This document shows positions 1 through 10,461 of a stretch of 64,000 nucleotides of DNA, piece after piece. This DNA is from an uncultured Alphaproteobacteria bacterium. GTDB lineage: Bacteria > Pseudomonadota > Alphaproteobacteria > HIMB59. The stretch covers positions 1 to 64,000 of the forward strand of contig CACLVL010000002.1 of NCBI GenBank assembly GCA_902610415.1, given 5' to 3'. The position numbers and the translations under genes were made by a program. Under the pieces are notes generated by a model. The model searched no databases. It had not been told where the DNA came from and saw nothing but the letters and a program-made list of their open reading frames with translations. Positions within the stretch are counted from its first letter, which is position 1, and each line of letters begins with the position of its first letter.

Positions 1-899
1 CGTAAATATAATTTTGAAATTATAAATCTTAAACATAATAGAAACTTTTTTTTTAATTTTTTTTTTAATTTATTTTTTATAATAAAAATAAAAAAAAAAT
101 TTAAAATTGATTTTATCCGCACAAATCAAACATTTGGATCATTATTTTTTATAATTCTTAAAATAATTTTTAAATCTAAATTAATTGCAAGAATGGGTCA
201 TGAAAGCTTTTATTTTGTATCGACATTTGGAAGAAGTAAGATTAAAAATATTTTTTTTAATTTAAATAATAAGCTTATTTATTTATTCTCTGATTATATC
301 TTTGTTCCAAATAATGAAATAAAGAAATATATAAATAAAACATTTAAGACAGATTTATATAAAATAAGTATTATAGAAAACTATATTTCAAAGGAATTTT
401 TTGTAAATAATAATGCAAAAATAAAAAAATTTAATAGTTTTGTATTAATTATCAAAAGTTAGATAAAGAATTTTTAGAATTAGTAAAAAAAATGAATATT
501 AAAATAGACGTATATGGCAACATGGAAGATGAAAAAGTGATCAAAGAAAATGGCTTTTTAAAATACAAAGGTGTTATTTTAAATGAACATATTCCAAATA
601 TTTTAAAAAATTATAAATACTATATTTTACTGAGTAAAATAGATCAAAATCCAAAATCTGTTCTTGAAGCAATGCGATTTGGATTAATCATTATTTCAAT
701 TCAATTTTTCGGCTCGGATTTTTTGGTTCATAAATACAATAGTTTTGTCTTAAAAAAAGATAATTTTAAGGAAGTTGAAAATTTGATATTTAATGAACAC
801 GCTGAGTTAGAAAAAAATATAATTAAAAATGCTTTGACATACACAAAAAATTTATCATCAAAAGATATTGCAAAAAAAGAAGTGAAAATAATTGGGTAA
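1..899 (+). pseudogene. GT4-like glycosyltransferase, 5'-truncated by window edge and split by an apparent frameshift near 443-462
   Basis: Frame 1 is open from base 1 to TAG at 460-462. The downstream frame is open from ~438 (INYQKLDKEFLELVKKMNIKIDVYGN...SVLEAMRFG) to 899. The two halves read as one glycosyltransferase. Confidence 0.7.
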
Positions 900-1923
900 A
901 AATTTATTTTTATTTAATACATCAAATGAATTTGGCTCAAATACTTATTTTAAAAATATTATTAATCACCTTCCAGATAACGATTATTACGTTATTTATA
1001 AAAGTGATAAAATTTTAATGGGTAAAAAAAAAAATTTAATTATTTCTCCTTCAGGATTAAAGAAACATATTTTTAATCAAGTATATCTACCTATACTAAT
1101 TCATAAGCTAAAAATTAATTTTATCTATACTAATAGTATGATTGCTATTTTTTTAGGTGGTAAAAAGAATATTTTATCTGTAAGAAATGTTGATCCATTT
1201 CTTAATAAATTTAAAATTGGTTTTAAGTATAGAATTAAACTAAATCTAATTAAAAATTTGTTTATATTTTCATTGTTGTTTGCATATAAGATTGTATTTG
1301 TATCAAATTTTTCATTAAGTGCTGTTTCTAAAATAATTAAAGTCCCAAAAAAAAAAATAATAATTTCATATCATGGTGTAGACCATGTAGATAAGAGTGT
1401 TTTTCATAAAGAATATGATTTTTTATTTGTTGGTAAATTTATTCATTATCATAATTTAGATTTTGTATTATCTTTATTATATAAATTAGAAAAAAATTTT
1501 AATATTAATTATAGAATTGTTTTAGGAGACTTTGATATTAGTCTCAAAAAAGAAATCACTAAAAAATATCAACTCTTTAAAAACAAGAATTTCTTAAATA
1601 ATTTAAACAATAATGAGGTCATTACTCTTATGAAAAAATCTAAGATATTATTGTTTCCATCATCCTATGAGGCCTGCCCTTTTACTTTACTAGAAGCTAT
1701 GAGTTGTTCTTGCGCTGTAATAGCATCAGATGCTGGACCAAATAGAGAAATACTTAACAATAAGGGTATTTTTTACAATATCAATTCATTTGAGGATATG
1801 TATCAAAAGACTCTTGAAATTTTTAATAAAAAAACAAAAGTAAAAGAGTTAGGGGAAATTAATTGTTTTAATTCAAAACAATATACCTGGATAAAAACAA
1901 GAGATAATATTATTGATTTATGA
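892..1923 (+). CDS. Glycosyltransferase family 4-like protein
   Basis: ORF with TTG start; C-terminal motif LLFPSSYEACPFTLLEAMSCSCAVIASDAGPNREI typical of GT4. Confidence 0.85.
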   Translation: MGKNLFLFNTSNEFGSNTYFKNIINHLPDNDYYVIYKSDKILMGKKKNLIISPSGLKKHIFNQVYLPILIHKLKINFIYTNSMIAIFLGGKKNILSVRNVDPFLNKFKIGFKYRIKLNLIKNLFIFSLLFAYKIVFVSNFSLSAVSKIIKVPKKKIIISYHGVDHVDKSVFHKEYDFLFVGKFIHYHNLDFVLSLLYKLEKNFNINYRIVLGDFDISLKKEITKKYQLFKNKNFLNNLNNNEVITLMKKSKILLFPSSYEACPFTLLEAMSCSCAVIASDAGPNREILNNKGIFYNINSFEDMYQKTLEIFNKKTKVKELGEINCFNSKQYTWIKTRDNIIDL

Positions 1924-3079
1924 TGTTATAAAAATTATCTAGAATTGTTTTTTTATCATAATTTTTATTCAATTTTTTTACATTTAATCTCATCTTTTTG
2001 TAATCTTTTTTTTTTAATTCAATCAAATTTTTACCAATATTATCAATGTTTTTATTGTAACAAAAAAAGCCAATTTGGTTTTTAATAATTTCATCTTTTT
2101 TAGAATAAATATTAAAAGCTATAACTGGTAAATTATAAGATAAATATAATTGATATTTACCAGGTGTAGTAATTTTAGCAATTGTATTATCTTTAAGGCT
2201 GATAACACCAAAGTGACTTTTTTGCAGTATTTTTGAAAAACTTTTTGGTGACTGATAAGGATAGAATATGACTCTGTCGTTTAAATTAAGTTTATCTACT
2301 TTTTTTTTTATATTATTTAATTCTGTACCATCTCCTACAATACTTAAAAAAAGATTGAGATTACTTTTTATGAAATTAAATAAAATATTAAAATCTTGAG
2401 CTATACCTGTATTACCAAGATATATTAAATTAATTTTTTTATTATCAAATTTAATATTTGTTAATGAATTATTTTCAACAGGTGACCAGTTTGGTAAAAA
2501 AGATATTTTGGAATTAGGAATATTGTATCTTTTAACATAAGGTGTAAATGTTTTATCTTGGATAAATATTTTATTGGCATTTCTATATAAATATTTGATA
2601 TAAAAATTAAAAAATTTGAAGGTTAAAGAATATAACATTCTGCTTTTTACTAATATTGTTTCTGGCCAGATATCATTGATGATTATTACAAAATTTTTTT
2701 TATATATCTTACTCATAATTAATGCTGGTATCGCAGATGTGATAGGACTTGTTAGTGGCGATATTATGACATCTGAATTTTTAACAATTTCTTTATTTTT
2801 TAATAAATAAATATTTGAAAAAAAAATATAGCTTAAATAGTTTAAGACTCTTAAATAACTATTTTTTTTTGATCTTTTTAATATGCTATGACGGTGTATT
2901 TCTAAATTTTTATGTTTGAGGTTTTTAAATTTATTTTGTTCAAAATACTCTTTATTAGGATAATTAGGGAAAGGCGCAACTACATCAATGGTATCTTTTT
3001 TTTTTAATAAATAATCAATAATTTCATTAATTCTAAAATTTTCTGGGTAAAAATACTGAGTTATTACTAAAATTTTCAA
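1910..3079 (-). CDS. Glycosyltransferase family 4 (WbuB-like)
   Basis: N-term MKILVITQYFYPENFRINEI and Rossmann-like GT4 organisation. Confidence 0.85.
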   Translation of the reverse strand: MKILVITQYFYPENFRINEIIDYLLKKKDTIDVVAPFPNYPNKEYFEQNKFKNLKHKNLEIHRHSILKRSKKNSYLRVLNYLSYIFFSNIYLLKNKEIVKNSDVIISPLTSPITSAIPALIMSKIYKKNFVIIINDIWPETILVKSRMLYSLTFKFFNFYIKYLYRNANKIFIQDKTFTPYVKRYNIPNSKISFLPNWSPVENNSLTNIKFDNKKINLIYLGNTGIAQDFNILFNFIKSNLNLFLSIVGDGTELNNIKKKVDKLNLNDRVIFYPYQSPKSFSKILQKSHFGVISLKDNTIAKITTPGKYQLYLSYNLPVIAFNIYSKKDEIIKNQIGFFCYNKNIDNIGKNLIELKKKDYKKMRLNVKKLNKNYDKKTILDNFYNIINQ

Positions 3080-3080
3080 T

Positions 3081-4259
3081 CTATTTAATTAGATCATTAA
3101 TATAATTTTTTTTCATGAAATTATTAATCAACTTGTTTCTTATATTTAAATCATTGTTTTTAACTTTGTTAATAATATCAGTTGCTATTTTTTTTGATGA
3201 TGATCCATCTCCAAAATTATGTTTCCATTTCATATTTTTTAATTTAATTGATTTTTTATAAACATTCTTTAGGTACAAACTTTTATTATTTCTGGGATCA
3301 AACTTTACAGATGATTTCCATATATATACTTCTGGTCTCTCAGTTGACTCTCTGATTTGAACAGAAGGTATCTTAATAATACAGGCCTCCTCCACTACAG
3401 TACCTGAGTCTGTGAGAGTTAAAAAGGAATTATTTAATAAAGTCAAAAATTCTACATATCCAATCGGGTCAATAATCAATACATTTTTTGGTATCTTTAT
3501 TTTAAATTTTTGAATATTTTTTTGAGTCCTATAACTTGCTGCAAAAATAATTTTTTCATCATACAAATTACAAAGCTTAAATATATTTTTAAGGTTTTGA
3601 CTTATTTCAACATTTTCTCTTCTGTGAGCTGTCATTAATATGTATTTTTTATAAGAAACTTTATATTTAAATAATAGATCATTTATATTTTTTTTATTTC
3701 TATTAATTTTTGATAAAATTTTAGTAATAACTTCAACTATTGGGTTTCCTACAACTTTCATTCTATAATTAGGTATGCCCTCTAGCTTTCCTTGATATCT
3801 ATAATTATGAAGATATACATAAATGAAATCTGATAAATGGTCAGTAATTGTTCGGTATTTTTCTTCAGGCATTTTCCAGTTATAAGATCTCATACAACCC
3901 TCAATATGAAAAATTGGTATATTATGATTTGCAACACACATACTTCCTGAAGTTGTATTTGTATCGCCTAAAAATATTACTAGTTTTGGTCTATTTTTTG
4001 ATAGCAGACTATCTAGTTTTTTAAAATATTTTGATATAAATAGATTATCCTCTCCAGAGCAGTTTAACTCAACGTCAGGTTTAGGTAGTTTTAATTCTTT
4101 AAAAAAAGTATCTTTTAAATTTTTCGAATAATGTTGACCCGACCAAATTAATTTAAAATTAATTTTTTTAGATTGTCTAAGATATTTTATTATTATTGAA
4201 GCCCTGATTATATCAGGTCTTATGCCGAGGATCATGTAGATTAATGGTTTTTGATTCAT
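3081..4259 (-). CDS. UDP-N-acetylglucosamine 2-epimerase-like (WecB family)
   Basis: Motifs MTAHRRENV, FHIEGCMRSYNWKMPEE, LTDSGTVVEEA. Confidence 0.85.
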   Translation of the reverse strand: MNQKPLIYMILGIRPDIIRASIIIKYLRQSKKINFKLIWSGQHYSKNLKDTFFKELKLPKPDVELNCSGEDNLFISKYFKKLDSLLSKNRPKLVIFLGDTNTTSGSMCVANHNIPIFHIEGCMRSYNWKMPEEKYRTITDHLSDFIYVYLHNYRYQGKLEGIPNYRMKVVGNPIVEVITKILSKINRNKKNINDLLFKYKVSYKKYILMTAHRRENVEISQNLKNIFKLCNLYDEKIIFAASYRTQKNIQKFKIKIPKNVLIIDPIGYVEFLTLLNNSFLTLTDSGTVVEEACIIKIPSVQIRESTERPEVYIWKSSVKFDPRNNKSLYLKNVYKKSIKLKNMKWKHNFGDGSSSKKIATDIINKVKNNDLNIRNKLINNFMKKNYINDLIK

Positions 4260-4300
4260 TCTAAATAGCTTATATTAAATGCAAAAATTTTTACATCATT

Positions 4301-5518
4301 ATGAAAAAAAAAATTGTTATAGTAGGTATTGGTTATGTAGGCCTACCTTTAGCAATAAGTTTATCTAGATTTTATGAGGTAATTGGTTTTGACACTAATG
4401 TAAACAGAGTTAAACAATTAAAAAATTTCAAAGATATAAATAAACAGATTTTAAGAAACAAACTAAAAGAATCGAAAATTAAATTTACTAATAATATAAA
4501 AGATATTAGACATTCATCAGTTTATATTATCACTGTACCAACACCAGTTTATAAGAAAAATAAGCCAAATTTATCATTATTAAAAGATGCTTCTAAAACT
4601 GTTGCTAAAACGATGAGAAGAAAATCTATAATAATTTATGAGTCAACTGTTTATCCAGGATTGACTAGATTTCTAAGTAAGTCAATCATAGAAAAAATTA
4701 GTAAATTCAAACTTAATAAGGATTTTTTATTAGGCTATTCACCTGAAAGAATTAATCCTGGTGATAAAAAAAATACACTGAATAAAATAGTAAAAATTGT
4801 ATCAGGATCTAATGAGGATGCTGTTTTAAAAATTAAAGAAATTTATTCTAAAATTTGTAGAAAAATTTATGTTGCAAATTCTCTAGAAATAGCAGAGTCA
4901 GCAAAAATAATTGAAAATATACAAAGAGATGTAAATATAGCTTTAGTAAATGAGTTTTATAAAATTTTCTCAGAGTTAAATTTAAACTTTGATGAAATTT
5001 TAAAAGCTGCAGCTACAAAATGGAATTTTCTTAAATTTAATCCTGGATTAGTTGGAGGTCATTGTATTGGTGTAGACCCTTATTATCTCTTACATCTTAC
5101 AAAATTAAAGAAAATTAAAACTGAAATGGTCTCGTCAGGAAGAAATGTAAATGACAATATGCATAAATATGTGGTTCAAAGAATAAATAAATTTGCAAAT
5201 AAATTGAGTAAAAATCCAAAAAATATAAAGATACTTATATATGGGTTGACTTACAAAAAAGACTGCCCAGATATAAGAAACTCACAATCCAAAAGAATAA
5301 GTAACATTTTAGATAAAAAATACGACTTAACAACTTTTGACTCTTTGATCGATAGGTCAGATGAAAAACAATTTCCAAATTTTAAGAAAAATTACTCAAA
5401 AAATAATTATGATATTATTTTTGTTAATCATGTTCACACTAAAGATGGAAAAAAATATAAATTTGAAAAAATACTTAATAAAAACGGATTTCTATACAGT
5501 TTAGAAAATTTTAAATAA
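4301..5518 (+). CDS. UDP-glucose/UDP-ManNAc dehydrogenase family (WecC/Ugd-like)
   Basis: N-term KKKIVIVGIGYVGLPLA; NPGLVGGHCIGVDPYYL active-site motif. Confidence 0.9.
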   Translation: MKKKIVIVGIGYVGLPLAISLSRFYEVIGFDTNVNRVKQLKNFKDINKQILRNKLKESKIKFTNNIKDIRHSSVYIITVPTPVYKKNKPNLSLLKDASKTVAKTMRRKSIIIYESTVYPGLTRFLSKSIIEKISKFKLNKDFLLGYSPERINPGDKKNTLNKIVKIVSGSNEDAVLKIKEIYSKICRKIYVANSLEIAESAKIIENIQRDVNIALVNEFYKIFSELNLNFDEILKAAATKWNFLKFNPGLVGGHCIGVDPYYLLHLTKLKKIKTEMVSSGRNVNDNMHKYVVQRINKFANKLSKNPKNIKILIYGLTYKKDCPDIRNSQSKRISNILDKKYDLTTFDSLIDRSDEKQFPNFKKNYSKNNYDIIFVNHVHTKDGKKYKFEKILNKNGFLYSLENFK

Positions 5519-5520
5519 AT

Positions 5521-7239
5521 ATGTTTAAAGATATTAAAATATTTAAGGATATTGATAAAAAGGGATATTTTAGAGTTTTAACTTTCACTTTTATTGGTGC
5601 TATAGCAGAAATGTTTAGTATAGCTTTACTTGTGTTTTTACTGACTCTGATTAGTGATGAAGTCACACTTTACGAATTGATAGAGAAATTTGAATTTTTT
5701 GAAATAGCAAATTCTTTCTCTAATTTTGAGTTGATGATTACCTTAATTTCAATTTTTGTTTTAATACAAGCATTAAAATCATTATTAGTAATTTTAATGT
5801 ACTATTTCCAAGCTGATTTTATTTATAATTTAAGAACAAAAATTTCATCTTTGCTTCTTAAAAAATATTTATATCTTAACTTAGACAGCCATAGTGATAC
5901 AAACTCAAGCAAATTTATTAGAAATATTATTATTGAAAGTCAGTTGGCATGTACTGGTTTTGTACTACCTGTAATACTAATATTTACTGAAATACTAGTC
6001 TTTATTCTAATACTTATATTAATATTTCTTAATGATAAATATATTGCTACAGCTATTTTAATATCATTATTGATATTTTATTTTTTATATACCAGTCTTT
6101 TGAAAAAAAAATTGGGTATGTGGGGAAAATATCGTCAAGAATATGAAAATAATAGAATTAAATTTGCAAAAGAGTCAATTGGCTTATACAAGTTAATAAA
6201 TTTACATAGCTTACAAAATTCTTTTTATAAATTATTTATAAATATAAATAAAAAATTAGCTAGAGTAGAAAAAATTCAACTAGTTATTAGCCCTATTCCC
6301 AGATTAGTTATTGAGTTTTCGGCGGTTGTATTATTAGCTATTTTGATAGTAATTTATTCCTTTGGTTCAAAAGATATAGCACAGATATTACCCACATTAG
6401 GTCTATTAATTGCTTCAGGGTTAAGATTACTACCCTCTTTTAATAGAATTTTAACTTCATACCAAAAAATAGGCTACAATAAGACTGTTGTAAATTTAAT
6501 ACGTAATGAATTGATAGATATAGATACTATCAGCAAAAAGTTTATCCAGAATAAAAATATTTTTAAAAAAGATATTTCCTTCAAAAATATAGAGTACTCA
6601 TTAAAAGAGTCTGGTAGAAAAATATTCAATATAAATAATTTAAAAATTAAAAAGTATGAGAAAATTGGTATTTGTGGAAAAAGTGGTTCGGGTAAGAGCA
6701 CATTTATTGACTTAATTATGGGTTTTAGAAATCCTGATAAAGGTAATATAATAATTGATAATCAATACGATTTAAGAAGTAAAAAAAACTTAAATTCTTG
6801 GAAGAGCAAAATTGGATACGTACCACAAAAAATGACTTTATTGGATGATACGATAATTAATAATATAACGTTAAATTTTGATAATAAAAAAAATAATAAT
6901 TTAAAAAAGATAAATGAAATTATTGAAATTTGCTGTCTTAAAAATTTTTTAGACAACACAAAAAATGGCTTTAACACAATTATTGGAGAAAATGGCTCGA
7001 AAATATCAGGTGGAGAGATGCAAAGAATATGTATTGCTAGAGCACTCTATAATAATCCAACATTTTTAATTTTAGATGAAGCCACAAGTGCATTAGATAA
7101 AGAAACTGAGATATTGCTTATCAAAAATCTATTTAAACAGAAAAAGACAATTGTTTTTATATCTCATAAGTTATCCTCTTTAAAAGAATGTGGCAGGATT
7201 TTTAAAATAGAAAATAAAAAATTCGTATTGAAAGATTAA
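5521..7239 (+). CDS. ABC transporter, fused permease-ATPase (polysaccharide/lipid flippase type)
   Basis: TM domain followed by Walker A GKSGSGKSTFI, signature ISGGEMQR, Walker B FLILDEATSALD. Confidence 0.9.
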   Translation: MFKDIKIFKDIDKKGYFRVLTFTFIGAIAEMFSIALLVFLLTLISDEVTLYELIEKFEFFEIANSFSNFELMITLISIFVLIQALKSLLVILMYYFQADFIYNLRTKISSLLLKKYLYLNLDSHSDTNSSKFIRNIIIESQLACTGFVLPVILIFTEILVFILILILIFLNDKYIATAILISLLIFYFLYTSLLKKKLGMWGKYRQEYENNRIKFAKESIGLYKLINLHSLQNSFYKLFININKKLARVEKIQLVISPIPRLVIEFSAVVLLAILIVIYSFGSKDIAQILPTLGLLIASGLRLLPSFNRILTSYQKIGYNKTVVNLIRNELIDIDTISKKFIQNKNIFKKDISFKNIEYSLKESGRKIFNINNLKIKKYEKIGICGKSGSGKSTFIDLIMGFRNPDKGNIIIDNQYDLRSKKNLNSWKSKIGYVPQKMTLLDDTIINNITLNFDNKKNNNLKKINEIIEICCLKNFLDNTKNGFNTIIGENGSKISGGEMQRICIARALYNNPTFLILDEATSALDKETEILLIKNLFKQKKTIVFISHKLSSLKECGRIFKIENKKFVLKD

Positions 7240-8153
7240 TTATTTGCCTCTAAGTAAACATATCTCACAACTTTTGGAATTGTATTCACAAGCTGAGTAG
7301 CATCAGAATTATTTATATTTTCATAATACCCTCTTTGTATAAAGTCAGAATTTATTACATTAATAGGATTTAAATTCATAGATTTAAACTCAGAAGGTTG
7401 AGGTTTTTGAGCAGAAATTAATGCTTTTACACTATAACCTAGTTTGAATAAGTAACTTAATTCATTAGAGAAATTTCTATCATCATCATAAAAATGAGGA
7501 TGGATTTCTATTAGAATTCTTGGTTTCATTTTAGATAATGTCGCTTTCATACCTCGTAGAACCTCAACCTCATATCCTTCTATATCCATTCTTATAAAGT
7601 CTATTGAAGTTTCTACCTCTTGGATAAAACTATCAATAGATATACAAGTAATTTTTTTTAACTCATTAACTTTATATTTTGCAAAAAATTTTTCATCATT
7701 TCCTGTGCTTATTGTATTTAGATTACTTTCATCAGTTATAATAATATTTTTTAAATCATTATTCTCTGCAAGTCCTTTTTTATAAATATATGTGTTATTA
7801 GATTTATCAAAGTATTTTATATTTTGTTTAAGTAATTCATAATTTCTATCATCTGGTTCAAAACAAAATATTTTGGAATTGTTCCCAATAATTTTTCTTT
7901 GAAAAATAGGATAAAAACCAATATTAGAGCCACAATCTAAAACATTCATATCTTTTTTTAAATATTTTGAAATTAAAAATTTCATGTCATCCTCTCTTGA
8001 ACCATATATAGCAAGAGTCTTTGAAATGCCTGGCGTAACTAGATCTAGAAAAATTTCAAATTCTTTTATTTTAAATAAGGCAATCTTATTTCTTAAAAAA
8101 TATTTTTGAAATATCCATCTTAATCTTTGAAAGAATCTGAGTTTTTTAAGCAT
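7236..8153 (-). CDS. FkbM family methyltransferase
   Basis: VLDCGSNIGFYPI, IDFIRMDIEGYEVEVLRGM motifs. Confidence 0.85.
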   Translation of the reverse strand: MLKKLRFFQRLRWIFQKYFLRNKIALFKIKEFEIFLDLVTPGISKTLAIYGSREDDMKFLISKYLKKDMNVLDCGSNIGFYPIFQRKIIGNNSKIFCFEPDDRNYELLKQNIKYFDKSNNTYIYKKGLAENNDLKNIIITDESNLNTISTGNDEKFFAKYKVNELKKITCISIDSFIQEVETSIDFIRMDIEGYEVEVLRGMKATLSKMKPRILIEIHPHFYDDDRNFSNELSYLFKLGYSVKALISAQKPQPSEFKSMNLNPINVINSDFIQRGYYENINNSDATQLVNTIPKVVRYVYLEANN

Positions 8154-9696
8154 TTAATATTTTATCTATTTTATTTGAACACTCATCTATATGAAAATTT
8201 TGTTTCGAAATAAAATTTTCTATATATTTTTTTTGGGTATTCACTACTTCCTCATAATATTGAGTATCATTCATTATTAAATCTACTGACTTAGATAGTT
8301 TTTGCAAATTGTTAAAACAGAAAATATTAGTTTCCATTTTATTGAAATAATAAATATCTTGAAATAATGAACTAATATAATCATTCATTGAAATAAAAAA
8401 TACTGGTTTATTTAAAATCATTGCTAAAATGGATGACTCTGATAAATCAGTAATCATTAATTTTGATTTTGATATTATTTTTATGATATTTTCGGATCGA
8501 TTAAATATCTCTATATTTTTCTTTTTTTCTAAAAATAAAAATTGATCAGATGAATCATTTGGATGATATTTGATGTTAATTCTATATTTATGATTAATTT
8601 GTGCTTTATTTATTAATGAATAAATCAATGTTTTACTGTATTTAATGGTGCCACCAGGAATAAAAATACTTTTGTTATCATTTAAATTATCTTTAGAGTT
8701 TAATTTGATTGAGTCAAATAGTGGCGATCCATAAGTGTAAAAGTTAATAATATTAGTATATTTTGATTTTTTAATAGCATTGGATTGAAAATCATTCCAC
8801 ACGAAGGCATTTTTAATATAACCCAAATGTCCCATTTCATTAATGAATTTACTTGTATTACCAACATTGCTATGAAGAAGAATGTAATTTTCTATGTTAA
8901 GTTCATAACTTTTTAAATTTACTGCCCTGTCAAAAATTCTCCTATTTCTAATAGATATTACATTATTAGCATTGATGTTATTAAAGAGATTATCAAGAGC
9001 TTTTAAATAAAGATAAGCTTCAGGAATTAACTTTTCAAAAGTATTCTTAAAACCATAATATGAACATTTGTAAAAATTAAAATTTTCAATATTAAATAAT
9101 GAGTAAAGGAAATCTTGGTTTTCATTAAAACATTTTTTAAAACTTTCTTTAGATTCATTATACTCATCAATAATGTTATTGGATAAAAATTCATCAAAAA
9201 TAATAAAATTTTTCATATTTGAGTTAGGTTTATATAAATCTTTTGTAATAATAATTTTATTATTAGTAAGTTTAGATTTTTCTATATATTTTTGAATAAC
9301 GTAAAGATAACTTCCCATATTTGCAAAAAATAAATTATATTTTTTATTATCTATTTTAAATTTTGTATTTTTAGAAAGATGATCAAAGTTACTCTCAGGT
9401 TTGAGGTTTTGAAAATAGTTTTGTTTTGATTTTTTAAAAATATGATTTAAATAAAATTTGTAAAAATAGTTTAATAAAAAATTATTTTTTTTTTTATAAG
9501 TCAAATAATTTAAATAATTATTATTTATTAAAGTATGAATACTAGTTGCTTTTGGTAAAACTACATATTCAATTTTTAGATCACTATATTTAGGTGGAAA
9601 TATTGTTTTAATTTGTAAAAATTTATTTCTTATTAAATCGTAACCTTGATCTATTTCGGTATCAGATAATATTTTTTTTTGAATTAACTTTATCAT
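8146..9696 (-). CDS. CDP-glycerol glycerophosphotransferase-like / capsule polysaccharide protein
   Basis: C-terminal INIKYHPND...LMITDLSESSILAMILNKPVFF resembles the TagF-like C-terminal domain. Confidence 0.5.
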   Translation of the reverse strand: MIKLIQKKILSDTEIDQGYDLIRNKFLQIKTIFPPKYSDLKIEYVVLPKATSIHTLINNNYLNYLTYKKKNNFLLNYFYKFYLNHIFKKSKQNYFQNLKPESNFDHLSKNTKFKIDNKKYNLFFANMGSYLYVIQKYIEKSKLTNNKIIITKDLYKPNSNMKNFIIFDEFLSNNIIDEYNESKESFKKCFNENQDFLYSLFNIENFNFYKCSYYGFKNTFEKLIPEAYLYLKALDNLFNNINANNVISIRNRRIFDRAVNLKSYELNIENYILLHSNVGNTSKFINEMGHLGYIKNAFVWNDFQSNAIKKSKYTNIINFYTYGSPLFDSIKLNSKDNLNDNKSIFIPGGTIKYSKTLIYSLINKAQINHKYRINIKYHPNDSSDQFLFLEKKKNIEIFNRSENIIKIISKSKLMITDLSESSILAMILNKPVFFISMNDYISSLFQDIYYFNKMETNIFCFNNLQKLSKSVDLIMNDTQYYEEVVNTQKKYIENFISKQNFHIDECSNKIDKILNA

Positions 9697-10291
9697 TAAT
9701 TTTTCTAAAAATTCTATTTATAAGACTTTTTTTAATATGAATTTTCTTTGATGAATAAACATTTTCATCATTAGACATCTTAGGTGTTCGCCAATCATCG
9801 TAAATAAATTCTAAGAGTTCTTCTGTTTGACTAGGTATATAATAGTATCTTGATTTAAAAAATAATTTATCAAATTTTAAAAAATGCTTTTTTGGAAATT
9901 TATAATAAGATCTTTTAAGATATTCTTTATCAAAATACATCCCCCACAATGAATATTTATTATTCTCAAAAAAAACGTTAATTTTATAATTTTGATAAGT
10001 ATCATCTACTAGTTCATAGTCTAAATTATGAATATTTAACTGATCAAAAATTTGATCTTTTTTTTTCATTAATTCTTTTGAAAAACAACCAATTTCTACA
10101 TCCCAATCCCATTTTATAAAATTTTTTTCTCTTACAGCACCAAGTAAAACTCCTAAAAATAAAAAATTATGAATTTCTAGCTTATCAAGAATATCTGAAA
10201 TTTTTATTAAACCTATATTTCGTACATCAAGTTCTTGATCAGTATAGATTTTCATAATGTTGATTGTGGTTGATTCATAGTTCTTTTTCAA
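9662..10291 (-). CDS. LicD family phosphotransferase-like protein
   Basis: HNFLFLGVLLGAVREKNFIKWDWDVEIG matches LicD-type G-x-LLG-x-R...WD-D motif. Confidence 0.6.
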   Translation of the reverse strand: MKKNYESTTINIMKIYTDQELDVRNIGLIKISDILDKLEIHNFLFLGVLLGAVREKNFIKWDWDVEIGCFSKELMKKKDQIFDQLNIHNLDYELVDDTYQNYKINVFFENNKYSLWGMYFDKEYLKRSYYKFPKKHFLKFDKLFFKSRYYYIPSQTEELLEFIYDDWRTPKMSNDENVYSSKKIHIKKSLINRIFRKINDKVNSKKNII

Positions 10292-10461
10292 AAAAGATGT
10301 TTTACTACTTAAAAGTTGAAATTAATAGTTAGTATTGTCTCAATAATATATTTTTAAATATTTAATACAATAATTAGAATAATTAAGGTGTTAAAAATTG
10401 TTTTTGTATTTTACTAAATGTTAAATAATATAAGAAAATTTTTTAATATAAAATTTTCATA

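Noticed and set aside
60-170. Long T and A homopolymer runs as a possible terminator or regulatory tract
   Set aside because: They lie within the open frame of the truncated glycosyltransferase (FFFNFFFNLFF...) and reflect AT-biased codons.
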